Part shown: one piece after another, positions 1-8,506 of the stretch | Numbering within the stretch: the first letter of the stretch is position 1 | Layout: each line of letters starts with the position of its first letter | DNA from: Gracilaria vermiculophylla | Taxonomy: Eukaryota > Rhodophyta > Florideophyceae > Gracilariales > Gracilariaceae | Assembly: GCA_019155205.2 (NCBI GenBank) | Contig: JAHNZQ020000277.1 | Coordinates: forward strand, 56,763-103,955 | Length of the DNA stretch: 47,193 nt | Direction of reading: 5' to 3' | The notes under the pieces: model-generated | Told to the model about the DNA's origin: nothing | Databases searched by the model: none | What the model saw: only the letters and a program-made list of their open reading frames with translations | Made by a program: the position numbers and the translations under genes

Positions 1-59
1 GCACGTGATGAACATATTTGCACTCTTGTCTTGGTCATCATGATTTCCGAAGAACGAAA

Positions 60-488
60 TCATGGGTGAATGCATGTGAAGCAGAATGCAACTCCGCTCA
101 ACAACTCAATACAATAAGCCCACTTCCTGCCAAGCCAGGACTTTGACGCACGCAATAGATTCTCAGCATCGAGAATGTACTCAGCGGCAAAAAGGAAAGA
201 AAGGCTTTCATCCAAAGCCCCAATTGCACTTTGCAGCCCCGTCAAAACGGCGAAGCTACGATATGCAGATGTTTCGTGTGACTCCAGGTGGATTGTGATT
301 GCAAAAGATGTATAGACGCTTCTTCGGGGATGCACTCCCATGCTGCGATTACTTGGTTCGTCATCGTGCGCCTGTTTCAATGAGAGTGGTTTCCTATCGG
401 TGACAAATATCGAAAATCTACAAACCACGTCTGTAGCGAACGTTGGGCATGAATGTTTGAGGATGACGAAATAGTAATTGAGCAGCAT
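60..488 (-). CDS. hypothetical ORF, 142 codons, downstream of the membrane-protein gene
   Basis: This is an ATG-initiated open frame that starts about 20 bases after the stop of the membrane-protein gene on the same strand. No family is recognised. It has no clear signal peptide, a hydrophobic C-terminal stretch and scattered cysteines. Such close same-strand spacing is unusual between eukaryotic genes, so the frame may instead be 3' UTR of the upstream gene, or an exon of a gene running off the left edge. No splice signals were identified that settle this. It is reported because it is the longest open stretch here. Confidence 0.25.
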   Translation of the reverse strand: MLLNYYFVILKHSCPTFATDVVCRFSIFVTDRKPLSLKQAHDDEPSNRSMGVHPRRSVYTSFAITIHLESHETSAYRSFAVLTGLQSAIGALDESLSFLFAAEYILDAENLLRASKSWLGRKWAYCIELLSGVAFCFTCIHP

Positions 489-508
489 GAGAAATCACGA
501 GACCCACA

Positions 509-1678
509 TCAAATGTGCTCGTCGACAGATGTGTCGAATTGATTGTTAGAAGTGTCAATGTTGCGATTACTGCGGCCTGTAAATCGTTCCCGAAGGCCTG
601 TTTTCACTCTTCTCAAGAAGTCGTATTCGTCCGAAGAGGAGCTTGATACATACATGAGACGTTCCCCATGTTCATATACACTGGTGACAACGGGATTACC
701 GGTGATGGGCTCGTCGATGTTTCGGTGAGTGCGCTGTGCCCAATGCAATGGATCGCCCATATCGTAGAAGATATGGCGTTTGAGCAGTAAAGTGGAGACA
801 AACGCAAGAAAAGAAAAAACCCAAGTTATGACGATGATGTAGATCAAAACGAGCGGGACTTGAGTTGCATCCTCTTGGATGGAAAATTCACAGCTGGTGT
901 TTGCGGAACTTGTGAAGACTCTTCGGCGAAGTTCCATAGGGTCATTGATATTGCTGGACAACGCTGCACGCGCTCTATCTGTCAATACCTGTTCCTGGCC
1001 TTTGCTGATGTTAAACGACGTTGTGGTCTGTAAAAATTGCACTTCGGTTTTCTTGGCAATTCTGTCTTCAATAAGAGCTTCCAAGATGAGTTCGGAAAAA
1101 CGGAAATCTCGCCCCTGAGCTACGCCAAACACACAAACTAGTTCTTCACGCCCAGTTTCAAATGAAGTTAATAGGTCGCAGGCCTTGGAATACTTTAGGT
1201 CAAGTGGCTGCATAACAAAGCTTTCATCCGAAAATTCATACAATGGGGAGTCGGCGCATGTCACGGTGTTGTCTGCCTTGCTTCGATTGCCTACATGTTG
1301 AAATGACTTGGTCTCTGATGTACGAATGCAGTTGATCAAGACGGAATCTGATAAAAAACCGACGACTTGGGTGTCGAAAAGGTCAAACCGTCTGATGGAA
1401 ACACATGGGCGAGGATCTGGTATGGAACTGAAATCCGGGTCACTGAAGAAAGACATGATGACCTCGAGAACGATGAAGACGACCATGGCGAAGATTGCTA
1501 GAAACTTGGTTCGCGCGCGGTGAAGGCGAACGCTGACCGGCTTGCCGCGCCTGAGCGCTTGACACTCGGCATACTTGTTGAATCCGAGAAGGGCGCCGAA
1601 CAGCAGCAGCTCGGCCACACCGGACAGGACGGTGACGAAGAGACTGACGAACTGCGACTTGAGGTGAACGAGCACCAT
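509..1678 (-). CDS. orphan membrane protein with a cysteine-rich, glycosylatable loop (389 aa)
   Basis: The start ATG lies in a good Kozak context (GTCGCCATGG on the minus strand) and the stop is TGA. Predicted membrane segments are at residues about 9-33, 58-78 and 274-299. The loop between the second and third, about 195 residues, holds six cysteines (92, 117, 141, 167, 182, 263) and three N-glycosylation sequons (N131, N223, N260). That pattern suggests a disulfide-bonded lumenal or extracellular domain. The C-terminal tail (300-389) is hydrophilic, with a serine run and many Arg/Asp residues. I do not recognise the family, and function is unknown. The gene is intronless as read and starts at the left edge of a GC-rich region, facing away from TIM8. 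Confidence refers to it being a real gene. Confidence 0.75.
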   Translation of the reverse strand: MVLVHLKSQFVSLFVTVLSGVAELLLFGALLGFNKYAECQALRRGKPVSVRLHRARTKFLAIFAMVVFIVLEVIMSFFSDPDFSSIPDPRPCVSIRRFDLFDTQVVGFLSDSVLINCIRTSETKSFQHVGNRSKADNTVTCADSPLYEFSDESFVMQPLDLKYSKACDLLTSFETGREELVCVFGVAQGRDFRFSELILEALIEDRIAKKTEVQFLQTTTSFNISKGQEQVLTDRARAALSSNINDPMELRRRVFTSSANTSCEFSIQEDATQVPLVLIYIIVITWVFSFLAFVSTLLLKRHIFYDMGDPLHWAQRTHRNIDEPITGNPVVTSVYEHGERLMYVSSSSSDEYDFLRRVKTGLRERFTGRSNRNIDTSNNQFDTSVDEHI

Positions 1679-4390
1679 GGCGACGGTGCGCCGCGGAGGG
1701 CGGGTTGCGCACGGGGAACGGAAAGAAGGCAGCCGAAAGTGACTTGGGTGAGCGCGTCGGGGAGGGGGCGGGAGGGCTAGGGGCGCTGGGCCACGGGGAG
1801 ATTGAAGCGGCAGCGAGGGCGGGGTGCTGGGAGGGGGAGGGAGAGCGGCGTGGGTGGCGCTTGCACGAGGTAAGGCGAGGCAACTTTAGATGCGGCAGGC
1901 AGCGGGAGCACGCGGGGGCGGGTGCCACGGGGGGGCGCGGACGCGTGTGCGTGTGTAAGGCGCGGGCGCTTGCGGACGCGCGGCGGCGCGGCGCACCACG
2001 TACGGCGTCACAGTGCGCGCGATTGGCGGCCGCGCCGCGCTGCGCGCCGATTGGCGGCGGCGCGCGCGCGCCGGCTGGCGCGCGGCGGCGCCGCTGTTAT
2101 GGCGTCGCCTGCGGCTCGCGGCGGCTGCGGCCGCGGCGGCGGCGGCGCCGCCTCGCTGGCGCCTGGCATGCATGGCGCGGCCGCCAGCGGCGCGTTGAGC
2201 AGCAGCCACTCGCCGCCGCGCGTTGCATGCGCCGGCTCACCGCCGCGACGCGCTCGCGGCGGGTTACACTGTCACCGCGCGCAGTGGGGCGCGCGCCTCC
2301 TCTGCGCGCCGTGCGCCACTGGCGGCGCGCGCGCGCTTGCGCGCAGCCGCGGCCGTAGCGGCCGCGCGGCGGCGGCGGCGGCGACGGCGGCCGCCGCGCG
2401 GCGCGCGCCGCCGGGGCGGCACGCGAGAGCGGCGCGCGTAGATCGAGGAAAACGGCGGGGCGCTGCGGCGCGGCGGCGCAGCGATGCGGCAGCGCGCTGT
2501 GGGCGGTGTGGCGGCGACGGCGCGGCGCTGCGACGCTGCGGCGCGCGCCGCAAATGTGGCCGCCAGAGGCGCGGAGAGCAGACTGGACGGGTGCTGCGCG
2601 GCTGCTGCTGTGGCGCGAGGGCGCATCGGCGGAATGTGCACTCGAGCCGAGAGCGATGGCAATGGGGCGCATGTGCGCGACTTGTTGCGCGTTTGTTCAA
2701 GTGTTGGGGGCGCACTGTACAGACAAGGACAAGGTGAAGTACAAGCGGTGCGATGTTGCAACAGTTACATTGGATGCAGAGTAGAGTGGACATGCGTTTG
2801 CGGGCGCAAACAGCGGATCAAAGTGCAAATGGGAATGAGGAAACATGGGTGCATGAGAACAACACGATCACACGACTAGAGGGTCGTGAGATTGGTACAG
2901 TACAAGTGGCCGCGCGCGGCTGCGGCGTGAGGTGGGGCTGCTCGCGGGGGGTGGCGGAGGCGGCACGTCACAGGCGTGCGAGCAGCAGCAAGGGACACGG
3001 GCGTGGTGGAGGCTGTGTGGTGTGGCGCTGTGCCACTTGCGTGCTCTCTGCGCACCCGTGTTGCACGGTGGGTCAACTCGTGCGTACTTTTAGGGTGGCG
3101 CATGAAACAAACGTTTGGGTGGGTGTAGCAGACGCGTAGAGCAATGAAGGCGAGTGGTTGGCGCAAACAGTAGCAAAGCAGAAGGAACAAAAAAAACTGA
3201 AGGCGTTAGCCGCGCCACGCGCGCAACTTGGGCGGCTGCACGCTGTGCGAGCGCGCGTGCACGCGGCGCAGAGCGGCACGGCGGGCGCAGCGTTTGGCCG
3301 ATTCATGTTGAGAGCCCAAGTGCAAAGTGACGCGACGGGCGGTGCGTCATTGCGCCCCCAAACGACAAGTAAGTGACTTGTTTGGGGCGCTGAAAGGCGC
3401 CAGCGCATTATACACTGCAGCGAAGCAAAACGGCACACGTTGCGGTGGCGCGCTGGGCGCGGAGCAGTGCGAGGCGCTCGGCGAGAACAAAGTGTTGCTT
3501 AACATTCGAGACGCGCAACGGCGCCTCTCCTCGCGCTGCGCTCGGGAAGCGTGCACGGCTGCGGTCTGCAATGCAAGTGCATACTGTGTCGCTCACCGCC
3601 GTCGCCAAACACACAAGGCATGCTTCGCCGTTACGTGCGTGCTACGTTTTATATAACTTGCGCCCACCTTGGGGCAGCGAACAGTGATGCTAACCGCCCC
3701 GCAGAAGCCTTACACTTTTCGCTGCCTTCCATCCTCCGCCATTCACAAAAGGGAGCTCTTCGTCATGCCTTCGCACCTATTCCGTCTTCATTTCGCCACG
3801 TCATGACGCACATTCCATCACCTTTCTCCCATCATCTCCATTGCGTTTAATCCAACCCCCGCCCCCTCTCCACTCCGTTCGTGCGGCAGCCCCGAGTCGC
3901 TTTTCGCAATAGACGGCGCCGCACACCTTGGTGTGCAGCCCCCACTGCTTGCACATTCTCCCCAACTCGCATGCAGTCGCACACGCATCGCTGCCTGCGC
4001 CTGCAAAGCGTCCGCAGCTGAATGAACAGCGCGCACAGCAACCTGCGCTCTCTTCCACCCCACGCCCTCGCCCCTTTAGCATCACTCCACTTGTCAAAAT
4101 TTTGGTCCATTTTGCTGCCTCAACATTGCCACTCGTACACGTTGCAACGCTGCACAACGCCGCACGCGCTCGCGCGCGCGCGCGCGCGCAGTCGCCGCGC
4201 CGCACTCCGCGCCCGTCGTCGCGCCCCGCCCCACTTTTGGCGCACACCACACGCCGTCCGCCTGCGACGCCGCACCCCCTGCACACATCCCCGAGTAACC
4301 GTCCGCACTCAACACACGCGCGTCAGCTCTTTTTCGTCCTCCTCATTCACCTTTTGCCCCACCTTTTCTTGTCTTGCCACCTCCGCCACC
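1679..4390. promoter_or_regulatory. GC-rich intergenic region, probable bidirectional promoter/CpG island
   Basis: This 2.7 kb stretch separates two divergently transcribed genes. From about 1,880 to 2,650 it is extremely rich in G, C and CpG, with many GCG/CGC runs. From about 2,650 to 3,660 the plus strand stays G-rich, and from about 3,700 to 4,390 it turns C- and pyrimidine-rich next to TIM8. The element GATTGGCGGC (an inverted CCAAT core) occurs at 2,021 and again at 2,049. A (CG)n run lies at about 4,171-4,189. The many open frames here are by-products of low stop-codon frequency in GC-rich DNA: they overlap in all frames and consist of Ala/Arg runs. The promoter role is inferred from position and composition. 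Confidence 0.6.
4171..4189. repeat. (CG)n dinucleotide tract upstream of TIM8
   Basis: An uninterrupted alternating CG run lies about 200 bases upstream of the TIM8 start codon. Alternating CG is the classic sequence able to adopt Z-DNA under negative supercoiling. A function here is only inferred from its promoter-proximal position. Confidence 0.8.
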
Positions 4391-4648
4391 ATGGACGCGT
4401 CCGCAGATCCTCGCGCCGCCGCTGCAATGCAAGCCTTCATCCACGAGGAAAACCAGAAGGCCGCCGTGCAGCAGATCATCTCCAAGCTCACAGACACCTG
4501 TTGGGACAAGTGCATGGGCAAACCCGGCGCCAAACTCTCGTCGTGGGAAACCGACTGCATCTCCAACTGCGCCGAGCGCTTCTTAGACACCTCCATCTTC
4601 ATCGTGCAGCGCATGGAGAAGCAAGCCCACTCTCAAAACGCTCTCTGA
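4391..4648 (+). CDS. TIM8: mitochondrial intermembrane-space chaperone Tim8 (85 aa)
   Basis: This is a small Tim family protein. Members form hexamers (Tim8-Tim13, Tim9-Tim10) that carry hydrophobic precursors across the mitochondrial intermembrane space to the inner-membrane import machinery. The diagnostic twin CX3C motif is complete: C37-X3-C41 (TCWDKC) and C56-X3-C60 (CISNC), with 14 residues between the pairs. These cysteines form two disulfides and are oxidised by Mia40 in the known family. Length (85 residues) and the predicted helix-loop-helix are typical. The start is chosen because ATG sits in an ideal Kozak context, GCCACCATGG, after a pyrimidine-rich leader. Longer upstream frames are GC-rich noise. 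Assignment to Tim8 rather than Tim13 rests on the general look of the CWDKC...CISNCAERF region. The 3' end overlaps the convergent gene by 16 bases. Confidence 0.9.
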   Translation: MDASADPRAAAAMQAFIHEENQKAAVQQIISKLTDTCWDKCMGKPGAKLSSWETDCISNCAERFLDTSIFIVQRMEKQAHSQNAL

Positions 4649-5805
4649 GGTAAACGTTTCTTTCTTTCAACCATCACCCCCAGCGCCACGCAATCCACCG
4701 TCCCAAACCTCCGCCTCAGCTCTTCGCGAATCCACGACTTTCCGCCGTACCCCCACTCCGTGGTCGCGCCGAACAACTTGCGCCACTTGGCGCTTGCGAT
4801 CCCTTTCCGCGCGCTCGCCGCCCTCTCGTTGCCGCAGTGCTGGTGAAACAGGTGAATTCTTTCACACGGGTTCACCACGTTGAAGCCGGCCGTTTGCATC
4901 AGGTGGATCACCACGTTTTCCGCCCCGAGTTCGTTCACGGCCAGCCCCGCCAGTCCGTCTAATACGGGCTGCGGCACGGGCGGCGTCAACACAAACCCGT
5001 CATGGCTGGCCGCGTGCCTCGGGTGGTACCCCCCGCAGAAATCCACGGGCTCGCGCCCCGAGGCGCCGCGCCCAGACGTGATGCAATCGGGAGACGGGTG
5101 TCGCGAAAGAGCGAGCACCGTGTTTTTGTCCACCATACTCGCGCAGTAAATCGAGTGGTCCAAGTAAATGTCCGCGTTGGCGATCACCACTGTAGACCCA
5201 ATGAACTTGTTTGCCTCTTGGAAAAGATCGCGATACGTCACCTTCTGCTCGACGTTGCGGAAGGAACACTTGGTGCTCGTCGAGTACACCGGCATACATT
5301 GCGGTTCACACAGGCGATGGTATCGCTCGAGTCCGAGATTGACGTTGCGAAACGCCACCAAGTGCAATTCTTTCTGACGAGCAGATGAATATCCGCTGAA
5401 CCCCGTTGTGATCAAAGTAATGTTCGGTTCAATGGGCACGCTCGACGGAATCAACGAGTTGGTGTACCGCTCCCGTCCGTTTTCATGCTGGCGAGCCGTG
5501 AGGAACTTGCGCCTTTCCCGTTCGGATGTACACCGCCTGAGAACCACGTGAAGCACAATTGCAAACGAAACATATGACAACACGGAATGGCGGCATGCAT
5601 ATTTTATCACTCCATTGCCACACACTGTGCCACTTGCGCAGTTCCTGCCCTTGCCCTTGCTCGGTGGTGCCACTGTTGGCAATGCGAAAACCCTCAGATC
5701 TCCGCTGCTGTCCATAGACTTCCGTCGAAATACTTCGTTTCTGCCAAACTCTTTTTCACCGTTTTCCGCCCCGGGATTGATCATCAAGTTGGACGAGCTG
5801 CGCAT
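4633..5805 (-). CDS. putative type II membrane glycosyltransferase-like protein (390 aa)
   Basis: The first in-frame ATG is at 5,805. The frame is open upstream to about 5,895 but has no ATG there, and a stop lies further up. A single membrane segment at residues about 73-89 follows a basic and serine-rich N-terminus, the arrangement of a Golgi type II enzyme. The lumenal part contains VVIANADIYLD (from about residue 207), followed by LALSRH, a DFCGGY segment and a HLFHQHCGNER stretch. This order resembles GT-A-like nucleotide-sugar transferase proteins in which an Asp-containing motif after a beta-strand binds the sugar nucleotide and metal. The family is inferred from this pattern only; substrate and linkage are unknown. 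The gene is convergent with TIM8, and the coding 3' ends overlap. Confidence 0.65.
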   Translation of the reverse strand: MRSSSNLMINPGAENGEKEFGRNEVFRRKSMDSSGDLRVFALPTVAPPSKGKGRNCASGTVCGNGVIKYACRHSVLSYVSFAIVLHVVLRRCTSERERRKFLTARQHENGRERYTNSLIPSSVPIEPNITLITTGFSGYSSARQKELHLVAFRNVNLGLERYHRLCEPQCMPVYSTSTKCSFRNVEQKVTYRDLFQEANKFIGSTVVIANADIYLDHSIYCASMVDKNTVLALSRHPSPDCITSGRGASGREPVDFCGGYHPRHAASHDGFVLTPPVPQPVLDGLAGLAVNELGAENVVIHLMQTAGFNVVNPCERIHLFHQHCGNERAASARKGIASAKWRKLFGATTEWGYGGKSWIREELRRRFGTVDCVALGVMVERKKRLPQRAF

Positions 5806-5895
5806 TTTCAAGTATTTTCCGCTCGTTAAAAACTGGCTGGCAGTGGAAGATTCTCCGCGTCGAAGAGTGGCCTCTTTTGTTGCGCGAAAGAACAA

Positions 5896-6973
5896 AGGTA
5901 CCCTCCACGAGCTCGAGGTATGGGAGTAGAGTGGCTTTTATCAGCGACAGTGGGGCGTTCCGGCCAGGGTGCCAAGGCAGACTGAAAGCAAGAATCGTTT
6001 GTAGATGATGCAATTCGGGCACTTGCACTTCACGCTTCAGCCCTGGGACATTTCGAGAGAAGACTTCCGGTAGAGCGGCAGTGTGCGAAAGCTCGACTGA
6101 TGCCGACTTGGTTTGAAAGCATGGCAGTGAACCCCAGCCACCTTTTCCAACTGCACCCAGAATGACGATCTTTGTTGTCCGTCACTGCTGCGCCCTGACG
6201 ATTGGTCCGGGCACCTCTAGTCTTAAATTGTTCCCGGACCGGTCGATGCGACGGGCATTCCACCAGAAAGCACAACTGCGGTCATAAGCGCAGTCCGCGC
6301 ATCTCGCCACAAGTGTCACAGCTTACTTACACGTGGACTTGGTTCACGAAAGAAACGACTTTCTTCAGTAGTTCATTCACTTTAAATTAAACATTTAGAA
6401 AAGTACCCTGCAGTGTGAAAAATACCAGCAATCCCTCGAGTTGGCCAACTTTGGTTTGCTCGCGAGGCAAATTAATCCGCGTTGCAAATAGAAATTACCC
6501 TCGATGATTAGTCGCTGTACGTTGTGTTATCACAAAGCACCGTAGAGTTACTAGCCAGCAGTCCCAGGGTGTGATGACTTTCGATTTCAACTATCAAACA
6601 CACCCTTGCCTTCCATGAACAGCAGCTCTCAGTCAGTAATCAATGCTCTGAACACGCGTAACGGGGCGCATCGCTGACATCGCAGTCAATGACGATCGAG
6701 TTTGCTACTTCATGCAAACACTTGCATTTCTTGCGAATGAAGTCCGTATTTCAAGTACAGTGCGCGAAGTCTGAATAAGGCCACCGGCCTCTTTCTCATT
6801 CTCACAAGCTGTAATAGATAAAGACGCTTTGAACCCCGGTCTGTTTTGTCAACTAAACAACAGTTGCAGTTGTGCAGCTCTATAAAACGCCAACATTTTC
6901 CGTTTTGCGTATAGCTGTGGAACACATAGAAGAGAAAACACAATCTAATTAAAATTCAAAACAAGAAACACAT
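5896..6973. other. intergenic stretch with no supported gene
   Basis: Only short, unconvincing open frames are present. The part nearest the glycosyltransferase-like gene is presumably its upstream region. From about 6,300 the sequence becomes richer in A+T, like the transposon-filled zone that follows. Nothing else was recognised. Confidence 0.5.
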
Positions 6974-7188
6974 TTACAGAACCCAGTACTTTGTCATTTC
7001 TCCCTTTTTGTACCACTTTACTACAACGCTCTTGCAAGGACTTGTACAGTGTTTCTAAGTATTGGTTCGTCAGCTCGCTCCAACAATTAATCACCTCTTC
7101 AAATTTCCAAAGTCCTTAAATTGACGCTGATTGGCGTACACTCGGCGAGCCAATAGCCCTCAAATATTCTCCATAATATTTAAATTCG
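6974..7188 (-). pseudogene. Tc1/mariner copy 1, C-terminal part (split from 12,164-12,948)
   Basis: Read on the minus strand, this encodes the C-terminal end of a Tc1/mariner transposase. It has the DLNPIEN-like stretch (here NLNIMENI), then GLLARRVYANQRQF and a terminal GEMTKYW ending at a TAA. At least one TGA interrupts it, directly after the MENI stretch. The frame stops abruptly at the left LTR of element A and resumes from the other side of that element, so this is one gene split by a retrotransposon. It is non-functional. Confidence 0.8.
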
Positions 7189-7193
7189 GTGAC
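7189..7193. repeat. left target-site duplication of element A (GTGAC)
   Basis: GTGAC just left of the 5' LTR matches GTGAT just right of the 3' LTR (12,164-12,168) at four of five bases. Joining the flanks with one copy removed restores the mariner reading frame across the junction, which supports this boundary. Confidence 0.7.
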
Positions 7194-7392
7194 TGCAATA
7201 GAGTGGTCGTAGTACGAACTTTTACATTGCGTTTCTGCGAACGGCCGTGAATGTTTGAATTCAGATTCAAACATTCAAAAGCGGACGTCTACTCTAGTAT
7301 AAGATGCGAACATTTAAAAGGTTCGAACTACTTGGAGGAGCGGCCTCTTGTTTGAAAAGTCAGTTTTGTTTTGGTAAGAGCCTACTAATACA
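7194..7392 (+). repeat. 5' LTR of element A
   Basis: The LTR begins TGCAATAG and ends ATACA, and has the same length (199 bases) as its partner at 11,965-12,163. A TATAAG sequence near 7,300 could be the core promoter. By eye the two LTRs are about 87% identical. Confidence 0.85.
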
Positions 7393-7394
7393 TT

Positions 7395-7405
7395 TGGTAG
7401 CATCT
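7395..7405 (+). promoter_or_regulatory. candidate primer-binding site of element A
   Basis: TGGTAGCATC starts two bases after the LTR end, the usual spacing. TGG pairs with a tRNA CCA tail. The TGGTAGC start is compatible with initiator tRNA-Met in many eukaryotes (tRNA ending GCTACCA). The actual tRNA of this organism is not in the window. Confidence 0.5.
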
Positions 7406-7769
7406 AAAGTAAGGTACGTTCACAGGAACGAAAAGCGCTTGAAGAATCATTGTTCGTACAAGCCGTAGCCAAATTTTACCGCAAAAAGAAAAGGGTGTGA
7501 ATGAGGCATCACACATACAGCAGCTCCGCGAAGAGCATTAAGCGTTAAAGCAATTGGTGCAGACTCAAAGCTCAACGATTGAGACTTTGCAGTCGTAGTT
7601 GCAGCTGAACAAACAGAGGAACACTTCTGCGTCCTCCGTTGGGTCACTCAAGGCTCCTCCAGTGTAAGCATTATCGGGAACGGCGTCAGACCAGACCGCA
7701 GAAAAGGTCCCTAGTTTCTTTTACTCCGTCAGGAAGTATGGAAAATTATTCAATGACTCAGAGACCAAA

Positions 7770-8462
7770 ATGCTCGACCTCGCCGAATATCATTTTCAGA
7801 ATATAACGGCGTCTTGGATGCTGCGTCTAGACAAAGAGGCTCGTAAGCCTTCTAGTCTTGAAGAGCTCGAGAAATCCATGATCGAGGAATTTGTTCCAGC
7901 GAAAGAGATGGCCACGGCACGAGTGAGACTCATGGAGTTCCGTATGAAGAAGAATGGGCCTATGGATGATCACATTGCACGATTTGAAGATCTCATAACG
8001 TTTTGTGGCACAAAAAGCAATGGAGCATACATATATTTCTCCAATAGGCTTTCGAAAACGTACAAAGGTAAGCTAACAGAGAAGTTTCCGACTTCTGAGC
8101 CGATCGATCGCACTGAAAATGTTTCTTAGCAGCCAGCATATGATTATGCTAGAACTCCCGAACTGTCATTTAAGCTTGCAGGCGAGTCACAGTGCAGCGT
8201 TCAAAAGGAGCAGAGTCCGAAGAATAATAAGAACAAGCCTGGAAAATACTCACAGGGTGTAAAAACCTCGAAGGAAGGTGGCTGCACTACGAGAGATATC
8301 AACGCGGTACCTTGGGGACCGATGAAACGCGGAGAGATTGGTCTCTACAGGAGGAATGACAGATGCTTCATGTGCGGAAAGAAAGAATGGAGCGATCCCA
8401 GCCATTATTGCAGACAAGACCGAGCTGAGGAAAAGAGCTCTGATCACTCAAAAACCCAGTAG
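7770..8462 (+). pseudogene. element A gag remnant
   Basis: Codons 7,770-8,129 encode a Retrotrans_gag-like capsid segment (SWMLRLDKEA, LEKSMIEEF, MDDHIARFEDL). It ends at a stop. Downstream coding-like sequence contains a cysteine/histidine cluster near 8,362 (CFMCG, then HYC), a decayed zinc knuckle. Gag forms the particle and binds RNA. Its frame differs from that of pol. Confidence 0.65.
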
Positions 8463-8506
8463 GGCCGCACTTTGAGGCGGCAAGAAGAGGCAACTCACAA
8501 GAAGAG

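Noticed and set aside
1705..3656. Dozens of long overlapping ORFs in the GC-rich region
   Set aside because: They are open in nearly all frames and both strands, consist of Ala/Arg/Gly runs and have no domain. This is the expected effect of few stop codons in GC-rich DNA.
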